Assembly: GCA_964417785.1 (NCBI GenBank)
Contig: CAYQJO010000098.1
Coordinates: 1 to 14,643 of the forward strand
Direction: 5' to 3'
Length of the DNA stretch: 14,643 nt
Source: DAOTUL01 sp034437435
Lineage (GTDB): Bacteria > Chloroflexota > Anaerolineae > Aggregatilineales > Phototrophicaceae
Part shown: positions 1 through 5,798 of the stretch, piece by piece
Layout of the letters: every line of letters starts with the position of its first letter
Numbering within the stretch: position 1 is the stretch's first letter
Translations under genes and position numbers: made by a program
The notes under the pieces: generated by a model
What the model saw: the letters and a program-made list of their open reading frames with translations, nothing else
What the model was told of the DNA's origin: nothing
Database searches by the model: none

Positions 1-757
1 ACACTTGCTCCTGGTGTTCAGAGGCGACCAGTTCGACGATTTTAATATGGCGTAGTTCGTCCCAGGTATAACCAAACATATGCTCAAAGGCTGGATTGCA
101 ATCGTGCAGGTCCCCGTTCTCATGCACAACGATGGCATCGGAGATGGCCTCGTACAGCGCTTTGTAGCGGCCTTCCTCCGCCAGTAGTTCTTCGCGGCGG
201 TAGACCTCGATCTGGCTGCGATGCTGCATAATCAGTATGATGGCGATGGAGATGGCGGTGATATAGAAGATCGGCATTTGATCGACCATAAGATAGGGAT
301 GGATAGATGGCAGAATTGCCATTATCACAAGCCCGGTGATCATCAACATAAACGTGACAGAATGCGGCAGAAACAGACTGCTGACCAGCACTGGCAGCAG
401 CAGGTAGTACATCATATACTCCGAGTCGGGTTGGGGGGCGGCGAAGGGTATAATCGCAATGCTGAACAGGAGCGAAAACGAGAAGATCATAGCACCACGT
501 TCATATTGCCCCCAACGGCTGATCAAGAAGGCAAAAGCCCAGGTACCCATCGCCAGTACGACCGAGAAGAATTCGGCGGTTGTGGTTGGCATCCACTGTA
601 TTATGGCGGGGAAGAAATAGAACCAGCCAGTGAGTATAATCAAGGCCAGGATAATAGACGCCAGCAGTTGAGATTGACGATAGCGTTCGACTTCCTGGGG
701 GGAGACGGCGGGTTGTGTCAGGCGCTGCCAGGGCAGAATAAGCGTTTGCAGCGACAT
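1..757 (-). CDS. Membrane-anchored PAS-domain sensor protein, 3' end beyond the window
   Basis: The frame is open from an ATG at 757 down to base 1 (252 codons) and continues outside the window, so only the N-terminal part is seen. A GGAG ribosome site lies 7 bases before the ATG. After a short cytoplasmic start there are six hydrophobic helices at about residues 31-53, 63-82, 88-106, 115-131, 133-152 and 161-178. A short charged linker follows, and then from about residue 187 a PAS domain begins, with the typical run RYKALYEAISDAIVV and NPAFEHMFGY. This layout (multi-helix membrane module, linker, PAS) is that of a sensor whose output domain, a histidine kinase or a cyclic-di-GMP enzyme, would lie further on. 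The output type cannot be told from here, and the ligand of the membrane part is unknown. The gene is divergent from the dehydrogenase at 862. Confidence 0.85.
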   Translation of the reverse strand, partial: MSLQTLILPWQRLTQPAVSPQEVERYRQSQLLASIILALIILTGWFYFFPAIIQWMPTTTAEFFSVVLAMGTWAFAFLISRWGQYERGAMIFSFSLLFSIAIIPFAAPQPDSEYMMYYLLLPVLVSSLFLPHSVTFMLMITGLVIMAILPSIHPYLMVDQMPIFYITAISIAIILIMQHRSQIEVYRREELLAEEGRYKALYEAISDAIVVHENGDLHDCNPAFEHMFGYTWDELRHIKIVELVASEHQEQV

Positions 758-861
758 ATGATAGCTCCGGTTGCAAATGACTCCCCTAAGTTTAAACCGG
801 GTTTGTTTTGTATAGCATTGATAGATGTGAATTTTTTCCGAAAGTTGGACAGGAGGGTAAT
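758..861. promoter_or_regulatory. Divergent intergenic region with short palindromes
   Basis: This 104-base gap separates the divergent sensor and dehydrogenase starts, so both promoters should be here or just inside the genes. It holds GTTTAAAC (790-797), overlapping the inverted repeat AAACC-G-GGTTT (794-804), and an AGGAGG ribosome site at 851-856 for the dehydrogenase. I do not see a convincing -35/-10 pair on either strand. Confidence 0.4.
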
Positions 862-1755
862 GTGGCAAAAGAAAGAATCGGTTTTATCGGCCTTGGTATT
901 ATGGGGCGCGGCATGGCGAACAATCTGCTCAAGGCCGGGTTCGAGGTGTGTGTGTGGAATCGTACCGCAAGCCGGATGGACCCGCTGGCCGAAGCGGGAG
1001 CCAGCAAGGGCGCTCATCCTGCCGATGTCGCCAGCAAGAGCGACATTATCATCACCTGCGTGAGTGATACGCCCGACGTGGAAGCTGTAATCCTGGGTGA
1101 GAACAGCGTCATTGACGGCGTTAACAAAGGGGCGCTGGTCATCGACATGAGTACGATCAGCCCGCAGGCGACGGTTGAGATGGCGAAGCAACTCAACGCC
1201 AAAGGTGTCCATATGCTCGATGCGCCGATCAGCGGCGGCAGCGAGGGTGCGGCCAACGGCACGCTGAGTATCATGATCGGCGGTGAAGCGGATCAGGTGG
1301 AACGGGCTATGCCCGCGTTCGAGGCGATGGGCAAGACCATCACCCATGTCGGTGAGCAGGGTGCCGGACAGAAGGTCAAGCTGGTCAATCAGATTCTGGT
1401 GGTCGGCAATATGCTGGCGGTGAGCGAGGCGCTGCTGTTTGCTCAGGCTGGCGGGTTGGACCTGCAAAAGACGCTGGATGCAGTCACGCAGGGAGCCGCC
1501 GGAAGCTGGATGCTGAGCAATCGCGGACCGCAGGTCATCGAGCGCGACTGGCGGCCCGGCTTCATGATCGACCTTCAGCAAAAGGACCTGCGGTTGGCGC
1601 TGCAAGCCGGCGATCAACTGGGTGTGCCGCTGGTGGGAACCAGTTTGGTTTTCAATCTCTACCGCACACTTCAGGCGCAGGGCCTCGGTGAGGAGGGCAA
1701 TCACGCCCTGGTCAAGGCCCTGGAACATCTGGCGAAGATCGAGATTGGGAGTTAG
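862..1755 (+). CDS. Beta-hydroxyacid dehydrogenase (3-hydroxyisobutyrate dehydrogenase / tartronate semialdehyde reductase family)
   Basis: NAD(P)-dependent oxidoreductase that interconverts a small beta-hydroxyacid and its semialdehyde in the cytoplasm; the true substrate cannot be read from sequence. The GTG at 862 is chosen because AGGAGG ends 5 bases before it and the family's N-terminal motif begins at once; an in-frame ATG at 808 would add 18 residues unlike the family. The 297-residue product has the usual length. Visible motifs: the dinucleotide-binding GFIGLGIMG (7-15), the substrate loop DAPISGG (120-126), the catalytic block GAGQKVKLVNQ (167-177) with catalytic Lys173 and Asn176, and the C-terminal KDL (241-243). 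The second Asn of the usual KxxNN pattern is Gln177 here. It stands alone on the plus strand and ends at a hairpin shared with the convergent phosphoesterase. Valine or glyoxylate metabolism are both possible; no neighbour decides. Confidence 0.9.
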   Translation: MAKERIGFIGLGIMGRGMANNLLKAGFEVCVWNRTASRMDPLAEAGASKGAHPADVASKSDIIITCVSDTPDVEAVILGENSVIDGVNKGALVIDMSTISPQATVEMAKQLNAKGVHMLDAPISGGSEGAANGTLSIMIGGEADQVERAMPAFEAMGKTITHVGEQGAGQKVKLVNQILVVGNMLAVSEALLFAQAGGLDLQKTLDAVTQGAAGSWMLSNRGPQVIERDWRPGFMIDLQQKDLRLALQAGDQLGVPLVGTSLVFNLYRTLQAQGLGEEGNHALVKALEHLAKIEIGS

Positions 1756-1768
1756 GTTCGCGTTCCAA

Positions 1769-1802
1769 ATAGCCCGGACGAGAATGATCGTATCCGGGCT
1801 AT
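1769..1802. terminator. Hairpin between convergent genes, probable two-way terminator
   Basis: A 10-bp perfect stem (1769-1778 with 1793-1802, core AGCCCGGA/TCCGGGCT) encloses a 14-base loop. It lies just after the dehydrogenase stop and contains the stop codon of the phosphoesterase (1799-1801). There is no strong T-run on either side, so the efficiency is uncertain, but the place between two convergent genes fits a bidirectional terminator. Confidence 0.6.
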
Positions 1803-2590
1803 AATTCCCACTGCCGAACGAAGGTCTGATCCTCTGTGATGGTGACGACGGCAAAGCCGGGGGACGCACCGACATCCTGGTGGGTTTCGTCCATGCCAGG
1901 GAACGATTGGAACTGCACCCAGGTACTCGGCACACTGCTGTACAAAATGCCATCACGCAGCATGCTTATCCTCTGATGAACATGGCCGAAAAACACCCCA
2001 CGCAGCCGGTCACGGGCAGGCCGGATCGCTTCATGGAAGGCCAGCCCATTCTGAATACCCATGTAATCATCCAACCAGGGAATATCCGCTGGCAGCGGGT
2101 TGTGGTGAACGGCGATCACCAGTGGGCGTGGATCGTCAGCGCTGCACAGGTGGTTGAGCCATTCAAGCTGATCCTCTCCAACATAACCCATCGGTGGTGT
2201 GACTGGTCCGTTGCTGTCGGCGCAGATAAACTGTATTCCCGCATGTTCAAAGGTGTAGTAAAGATGGCCCTGTTGCGTACTCTGGACGGTCACATCCGGC
2301 ATGAGATATTCGTGAAGTGCGCCGGAGTCATCATGGTTGCCAGCGATATAGTAGGTCGGATATTTGATCTCCGAGAGGATTTCATGGCACAAGTCATATA
2401 TATCCGGGTCGGGATCGTAAGCCACGTCGCCGGTGTGAAGTACAAAGTCTAGCCTGAAGGGCAGGTTGTTGATGGCTTTGACCAGCGCTTTAGCCCCATC
2501 CAATGTTGAGGGGGCGTTGGGCCAGGTTTCAGCGGGATAAGTCGGGTCGAAATGGATATGAGTGTCGCTGATATGCACAAATGAGAGCAT
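1799..2590 (-). CDS. Calcineurin-like metallophosphoesterase (CpdA/Icc-type cyclic nucleotide phosphodiesterase family)
   Basis: A 263-residue binuclear-metal phosphoesterase, probably cytoplasmic as no signal peptide is seen. All metal-ligand motifs of the family are present: DTH (9-11), GD (54-55), GNHD (84-87), VHH (161-163) and GHVH (202-205). The spacing and the GNHD/GHVH set resemble the class III cyclic nucleotide phosphodiesterases (CpdA, Rv0805), but many such proteins have other substrates, so cAMP hydrolysis is only a suggestion. The ATG at 2590 is preferred over the upstream ATG at 2635, because a GAAGGA ribosome site sits about 9 bases before it and the family motif starts within 10 residues. 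It lies 51 bases after the RIO-type kinase stop and is likely co-transcribed with it. An 11-bp inverted repeat covers its start (separate entry). Confidence 0.88.
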   Translation of the reverse strand: MLSFVHISDTHIHFDPTYPAETWPNAPSTLDGAKALVKAINNLPFRLDFVLHTGDVAYDPDPDIYDLCHEILSEIKYPTYYIAGNHDDSGALHEYLMPDVTVQSTQQGHLYYTFEHAGIQFICADSNGPVTPPMGYVGEDQLEWLNHLCSADDPRPLVIAVHHNPLPADIPWLDDYMGIQNGLAFHEAIRPARDRLRGVFFGHVHQRISMLRDGILYSSVPSTWVQFQSFPGMDETHQDVGASPGFAVVTITEDQTFVRQWEL

Positions 2591-2635
2591 GACGGCGGTT
2601 TCCTTCTTGCGTGACTTTAATGAGACCGCCGTCAT
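2589..2635 (-). repeat. Perfect 11-bp inverted repeat covering the phosphoesterase start codon
   Basis: The arms ATGACGGCGGT (2589-2599) and ACCGCCGTCAT (2625-2635) are exact complements around a 25-base spacer. In the minus-strand transcript the ribosome site lies in the loop and the first two bases of the start codon lie in the 3' arm. This could limit translation of the phosphoesterase when folded, or act as a weak intercistronic processing or termination structure. No T-run follows, so a terminator role is less likely. Confidence 0.6.
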
Positions 2636-2641
2636 TGTACC

Positions 2642-3634
2642 CTATTCTTCGTCATCTGCCTCCATACGGGAAAGATCGGCCTGGAGGTCTTCCGGCGCGA
2701 TGGCGATATAGCGCTCCCACAGGTGATCCAGGATGGTATCAGGATCAGCGGCGACGCCCTGCTTATGGAAATATTCACAGATGCGCAGGATGTCGCGCCG
2801 CAGAATGAAATGGGCGTTGGTGTTGGTGTGGCTGTTGGTGACCTGGGGGAAGTCGATCAATGTGATTTCGCCATCCAGATACAGGATATTATACGCCGAC
2901 AGATCGCCATGAATCATGCCGTGCCGCAGCATCAATTCCACATTCCGCAGCACTTCACGGAACAGGTCGCGTGCCTCATCCGGCTCCAGGTCCACCTCGT
3001 TGAGTGTCGGCGCGGCCAGATTCTCGTCACCGACATATCCCATAAGAATTGCGTTGTCGCTGGCGGCAATCGGCTTCGGGACTGCTGCGCCGATCTGGTG
3101 CAGCGTTTCCAGTGTGGTGTACTCATGCATGAGCCATGACGTATGGGCGATCTGAACGCCATAGCTGGTCTTCTTGTTCATGGCCCGCATAATGCGATGG
3201 TCGCTGCGCTTGACCGCCTTGCCATTGTCCTTGAGGACCTCGCGGCCTTCACGGTACATATTGTCGCTGCTCAGGCTGCGAAACTGGCGTGGGCGGTAAA
3301 CTTTGGCGGCGATCAGGTCCATGCCGGAGGACGGGTGGGCAGCGCAGCGATACACACTGGCTTCTTTGCCACCCTTCACCAATGCCTGAATATCGAGCAG
3401 TATACTCTGGTCATAGAATGGACGCAGTGATTGCAGCAGCCAGCCAGCCTCATAGAGCGACGGCTTGTAGGTCGTTTCAAAATCGCCTTCCAGGGTGGTC
3501 AAATCGGCCAACTGGTTGACAATTTCACGGCGTGATTTTTTGGGCTGGTGGTTGACACGCGGCTTGCGTTTGCGACGTGCCTGACGGTCAGTTTTCAGTG
3601 GATTAAAGAGGTCTTCGTAGTCCTCGTAGTTCAC
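2642..3634 (-). CDS. RIO-type atypical serine/threonine protein kinase
   Basis: A 330-residue protein with a RIO kinase fold. A basic N-terminus (about residues 16-37, rich in Arg and Lys) is followed by the nucleotide loop VKGGKEASVY (86-95), the ATP-contacting Lys111 (AAKVYR), the catalytic loop HGDLSAYNIL (242-251, Asp244 and Asn249) and the metal loop IDFPQ (260-264, Asp261). These residues are intact, so an active ATPase or kinase is expected. RIO kinases act in ribosome maturation in archaea and eukaryotes; bacterial members are scattered and their role is poorly known. The start is GTG at 3634, with AAGGA 10 bases upstream. The C-terminus is acidic (EADDEE). It is followed by the phosphoesterase in the same orientation, and a hairpin sits in its leader. 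Confidence 0.9.
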   Translation of the reverse strand: MNYEDYEDLFNPLKTDRQARRKRKPRVNHQPKKSRREIVNQLADLTTLEGDFETTYKPSLYEAGWLLQSLRPFYDQSILLDIQALVKGGKEASVYRCAAHPSSGMDLIAAKVYRPRQFRSLSSDNMYREGREVLKDNGKAVKRSDHRIMRAMNKKTSYGVQIAHTSWLMHEYTTLETLHQIGAAVPKPIAASDNAILMGYVGDENLAAPTLNEVDLEPDEARDLFREVLRNVELMLRHGMIHGDLSAYNILYLDGEITLIDFPQVTNSHTNTNAHFILRRDILRICEYFHKQGVAADPDTILDHLWERYIAIAPEDLQADLSRMEADDEE

Positions 3635-3671
3635 GGTTGCTGTTCCTTAGCGGTATGCAAATAAAACATTG

Positions 3672-3695
3672 GCGCATCTCCTGGGCAAGATGCGC
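3672..3695 (-). promoter_or_regulatory. Leader hairpin upstream of the RIO kinase gene (possible attenuator)
   Basis: The 8-bp arms GCGCATCT (3672-3679) and AGATGCGC (3688-3695) are exact complements around an 8-base loop. Read on the minus strand the stem is followed after 5 bases by the T-rich GTTTTATTT, which resembles an intrinsic terminator placed about 40 bases before the kinase GTG. It could attenuate the kinase transcript or end a transcript coming from upstream. The T-run is broken, so this is tentative. Confidence 0.4.
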
Positions 3696-3930
3696 TGCGG
3701 TACTATGCGCCTGTGAACTGCGTGAATATAATGTGGAAAACTAGCGCGAGATCGCAGGCGTGATCACCATACTTTTTCTAATTACGGCCATTCTCCGCCT
3801 GCCTTTCTACTCATTTTTTAGGATGTTGGTGAGCTTAACATGGTTTTTGATGCCTGTCAAGCTAGCTAGAAGCCTTATGTGACCCTTTGTGGGCCATACC
3901 AATATGAGAAACAATTGATATTCTCTTATG

Positions 3931-3966
3931 TTAAGGTTATTTAAAGCATGTTAAAATAAGTTTAAG
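3931..3966 (+). repeat. Phased TTAA direct repeats before the small unknown gene
   Basis: TTAAGG (3931), TTAAAG (3941), TTAAAA (3951) and TTAAG (3962) recur every 10 to 11 bases, one DNA turn apart. The block sits 28 to 63 bases before the start codon at 3994, where a promoter or activator site is expected. Such spacing is typical of tandem sites for OmpR/PhoB-type regulators, or of curved DNA. Confidence 0.5.
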
Positions 3967-3993
3967 AAATCGAAAAGTGTTGGAGGCAGCATG

Positions 3994-4425
3994 ATGAATA
4001 TTCAAAATACCTATGAAATACTGAACAAGGCTGCCCAGCTTGTTGAACTGTCGGTCACATTCCAATTGAAGTACGGCGTACACTATATTCTGAAACCGGG
4101 CAGCCCGGCAGAAGCATGGTCGCTCTACGATCAAACACTGGAAATCGAGGCAGAAATCGCCGCGCTGCTGGATGAAACACCGCGTGATACGCCTTACAGC
4201 CGCCATGGTAAGTGGTGGCTGCGCTACGATGTCATGGACCATGCAACCGCCCGGAGTCTGGTAGCTGAGGCTGGCAACTTGATCGCCTGCACCACGCATG
4301 CGGCGGTTGATACCGAGCGCGAAACGGCCTGGTCCGTTATCAGCATCCAGAGTGTGATCGCCGGGATGCTGCACCCCATCAGCCTTCAGGTCGGTGCGGA
4401 TGCCGGAATGAAACAGACCGTCTGA
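3994..4425 (+). CDS. Small soluble protein of unknown function
   Basis: A 143-residue protein that I do not recognise. There is a strong GGAGG ribosome site at 3982-3986. Two ATGs follow in frame (3991 and 3994); the second is taken because its 7-base spacing is better, and the choice changes the protein by one residue. The sequence has no signal peptide or membrane helix and looks like a helical globular protein: an N-terminal helix with NKAAQLVELSV, an acidic helix around ALLDETPRD, a polar stretch with HGKWWLRYDVMDH at about residues 71-83, and alanine-rich helices to the end. Two cysteines are not involved: only one Cys (near residue 98) is seen. It stands alone, with phased repeats upstream, and its stop codon directly abuts the convergent pncC stop. 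The clear ribosome site and typical codon use support a real gene. Confidence 0.7.
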   Translation: MNIQNTYEILNKAAQLVELSVTFQLKYGVHYILKPGSPAEAWSLYDQTLEIEAEIAALLDETPRDTPYSRHGKWWLRYDVMDHATARSLVAEAGNLIACTTHAAVDTERETAWSVISIQSVIAGMLHPISLQVGADAGMKQTV

Positions 4426-4902
4426 TCAGATGTGACTCAGCAGCAGGTACAGGGCCGCCTCGGCGCTGGCCTGCTTGTTTTGTACCCGATTGCCGGACCA
4501 GATACGCCGATCTACTACCAGCAGACCATTGGGGCCAGCCAGGGCGATGTAGGTCAGGCCGACCGGCTTCAGGTCGGTCCCCCCCCCTGGTCCCGCAATA
4601 CCGGTGACGCTCAGTGCATAATCGGTCCCCAGCGCCATACGCGCACCCACCGCCATTTCCCGCGCCGTCGGTGCGCTGACCGCGCCATAGGCAATCAAGG
4701 TCTGCTCGCGCACAGCCAATAATTGGACCTTCAAGGTGTTGGAATAAGCGACGATTCCACCCAGCAGGTAATCCGAACTGCCGGGAATGTCGGTCAATAG
4801 ATGCGCGATCAGACCGCCGGTACAGGATTCAGCAGTGCAAACGGTGCGTTGATGCTGGCGCAACAGGGTGCCAACCTGTTGCGCAATAGTTGATGTATTC
4901 AT
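4426..4902 (-). CDS. pncC: Nicotinamide-nucleotide amidase (CinA C-terminal domain protein)
   Basis: A 158-residue stand-alone CinA C-terminal domain. In this family the enzyme deamidates nicotinamide mononucleotide to nicotinate mononucleotide, recycling the NMN made by DNA ligase and other NAD consumers. Visible motifs: TAESCTGG (23-30) with the likely catalytic Ser26, the loop SVTGIAGPGGGTD (98-110) and KPVGLTYIAL (112-121). Length and motifs match the family closely. The ATG at 4902 is chosen because GAGGA sits 8 bases upstream and the family starts here; the frame stays open to 5052, but those 50 extra residues do not resemble the family and overlap the lipoprotein's start. The glycine loop is encoded by a run of nine G on the minus strand (4579-4587). 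The stop touches the stop of the convergent unknown gene with no gap. Confidence 0.92.
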   Translation of the reverse strand: MNTSTIAQQVGTLLRQHQRTVCTAESCTGGLIAHLLTDIPGSSDYLLGGIVAYSNTLKVQLLAVREQTLIAYGAVSAPTAREMAVGARMALGTDYALSVTGIAGPGGGTDLKPVGLTYIALAGPNGLLVVDRRIWSGNRVQNKQASAEAALYLLLSHI

Positions 4903-4929
4903 ACAGATATTCCTCGCAAATCCATGCAA

Positions 4930-4935
4930 ATTATA
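4930..4935 (-). promoter_or_regulatory. Likely -10 element of the pncC promoter
   Basis: On the minus strand this is an exact TATAAT, 27 bases before the pncC start codon, leaving a leader of about 20 bases with the GAGGA ribosome site. No good -35 is seen at the right distance, so the promoter is inferred from the -10 and its place. Confidence 0.45.
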
Positions 4936-4959
4936 CAGGTGAGAATCGCGTATTCCGGT

Positions 4960-4965
4960 TATAAT
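4960..4965 (+). promoter_or_regulatory. Likely -10 element of the lipoprotein promoter
   Basis: An exact TATAAT on the plus strand, 47 bases before the lipoprotein ATG at 5013. There is no clear -35. The run TATAATGTGG also occurs at 3727-3736 in the other divergent region. The leader after it contains GGGATA four times (4968, 4990, 5000, 5015). Confidence 0.4.
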
Positions 4966-5012
4966 GTGGGATAAAGCCCAGCAAAATATGGGATAATGAG
5001 GGATATTCGGCG

Positions 5013-5798
5013 ATGGGATACTGGGGCTGGCGTCCACTGGTGTTCTGTGCATTTATGAGCGTCTGGATCGTAGGATGCACCGACACACATCAAACCGCGC
5101 CCACTGCCCCTGCCACCAACCATGTTCCCCTGACCATCATCGTACACACACCCGCGCAGCCGACCGAATCGCCACCACCAGGTTTGCCGGTAGTGTTTAC
5201 ACCGGCGTCTCAACCCACAACCACAAACGTTATCCAGCTTGAGCTACCCCAACCGACCTGTTATGAAGCACCCGATGGCAGCATTCTGTGTCTGGGCTAT
5301 GTTGAAAATACGATGGCCTATCCGGTTCGTCATGTAGCACTTCAGGTTAGCCTGTACGACACGGATGGGGTGATGCTGGATACGGCCGCCATTATTGTCG
5401 AACAGCGCATCATCCCCGCCAGCAGCACCGCACCTTACCGGGCAGTTTTCCCTGCTGATGGCGATTACACCCTGGCAGAGCGCTTTGGGATGGTGGTCTC
5501 GCGCCAGATCGAAGCCGAGCGCAGCACACAGCCGGCTGCCAGCTTTGAAATCGAAACCGACCGCGGGGCCTGGGAGGCCGGACGCTACATCATATCAACT
5601 CGCGTCCGGGCGCAGACCAGCGGTGCGGTTCGGGTGGTGGCAACACTCTTTGACGATGCCCGGCGAGTGATGGGCTACCGTATTGTCGAGAGTCATCCAC
5701 TCGCCATTGGCGAGGCGCTGCCCCTGCAACTGGCGATCCATCCCCAGATGGACGATGTACCCCTCAGTTATACACTGCACATCGAAGCGTTAAAGTAA
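5013..5798 (+). CDS. Lipoprotein with FxLYD-like beta domains
   Basis: A 261-residue exported protein. The first 22 residues form a lipoprotein signal peptide: a short polar start, a hydrophobic core (about 7-20) and the lipobox WIVGC with Cys22 as the probable lipid-bearing residue. A Thr/Pro-rich linker follows (about 23-75), typical of surface proteins that need a flexible stalk. The rest holds two similar beta-rich units. The first (about 81-147) carries the VSLYD motif of FxLYD domains and ends in a PASSTAPYRAVF turn; the second (about 190-245) has VVATLFDD and a matching LAIGEALPLQLAI turn. FxLYD domains occur in cell-envelope proteins with no settled function. The ATG is the only one placed for the signal peptide; GAGGG lies about 10 bases upstream. 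Its end overlaps the convergent pyrH end by 9 bases. Confidence 0.85.
   Translation: MGYWGWRPLVFCAFMSVWIVGCTDTHQTAPTAPATNHVPLTIIVHTPAQPTESPPPGLPVVFTPASQPTTTNVIQLELPQPTCYEAPDGSILCLGYVENTMAYPVRHVALQVSLYDTDGVMLDTAAIIVEQRIIPASSTAPYRAVFPADGDYTLAERFGMVVSRQIEAERSTQPAASFEIETDRGAWEAGRYIISTRVRAQTSGAVRVVATLFDDARRVMGYRIVESHPLAIGEALPLQLAIHPQMDDVPLSYTLHIEALK

Larger units (their letters stand above)
3635..3993. promoter_or_regulatory. Divergent control region of about 356 bases, no gene seen
   Basis: No convincing ORF, tRNA or known RNA gene is seen. The left part holds a hairpin in the RIO kinase leader (3672-3695). A TATAAT on the plus strand (3727-3732) overlaps a TATATT on the minus strand (3725-3730), both without a good -35. 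The middle is AT-rich with a CTAGCTAG palindrome near 3862. The right part holds four TTAA cores at almost exact 10-base spacing (3931-3966), then GGAGG (3982-3986) for the next gene. Promoters for both divergent genes are expected here. Confidence 0.45.

Noticed and set aside
221..1063. 280-codon open frame on the plus strand over the sensor gene
   Set aside because: The minus strand encodes a clean six-helix plus PAS protein here. The plus frame gives a His/Gln/Arg-rich product typical of a shadow.
718..1956. 412-codon open frame on the minus strand
   Set aside because: It lies antisense to the dehydrogenase and reaches into the phosphoesterase end. The dehydrogenase has a ribosome site and all family motifs; this frame has none and resembles no family.
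1880..2452. 190-codon open frame on the plus strand
   Set aside because: Antisense to the metallophosphoesterase, whose metal ligands are all intact; no ribosome site or family resemblance.
3635..3990. Possible tRNA or small RNA gene in the long gap
   Set aside because: No cloverleaf or T-loop signature was found. A plus-strand TATAAT at 3727 is noted, but no matching terminator supports an RNA gene.
4903..5052. N-terminal extension of 50 residues on pncC
   Set aside because: It would cross both promoters and the lipoprotein start. The family begins at the ATG at 4902, which has its own ribosome site.
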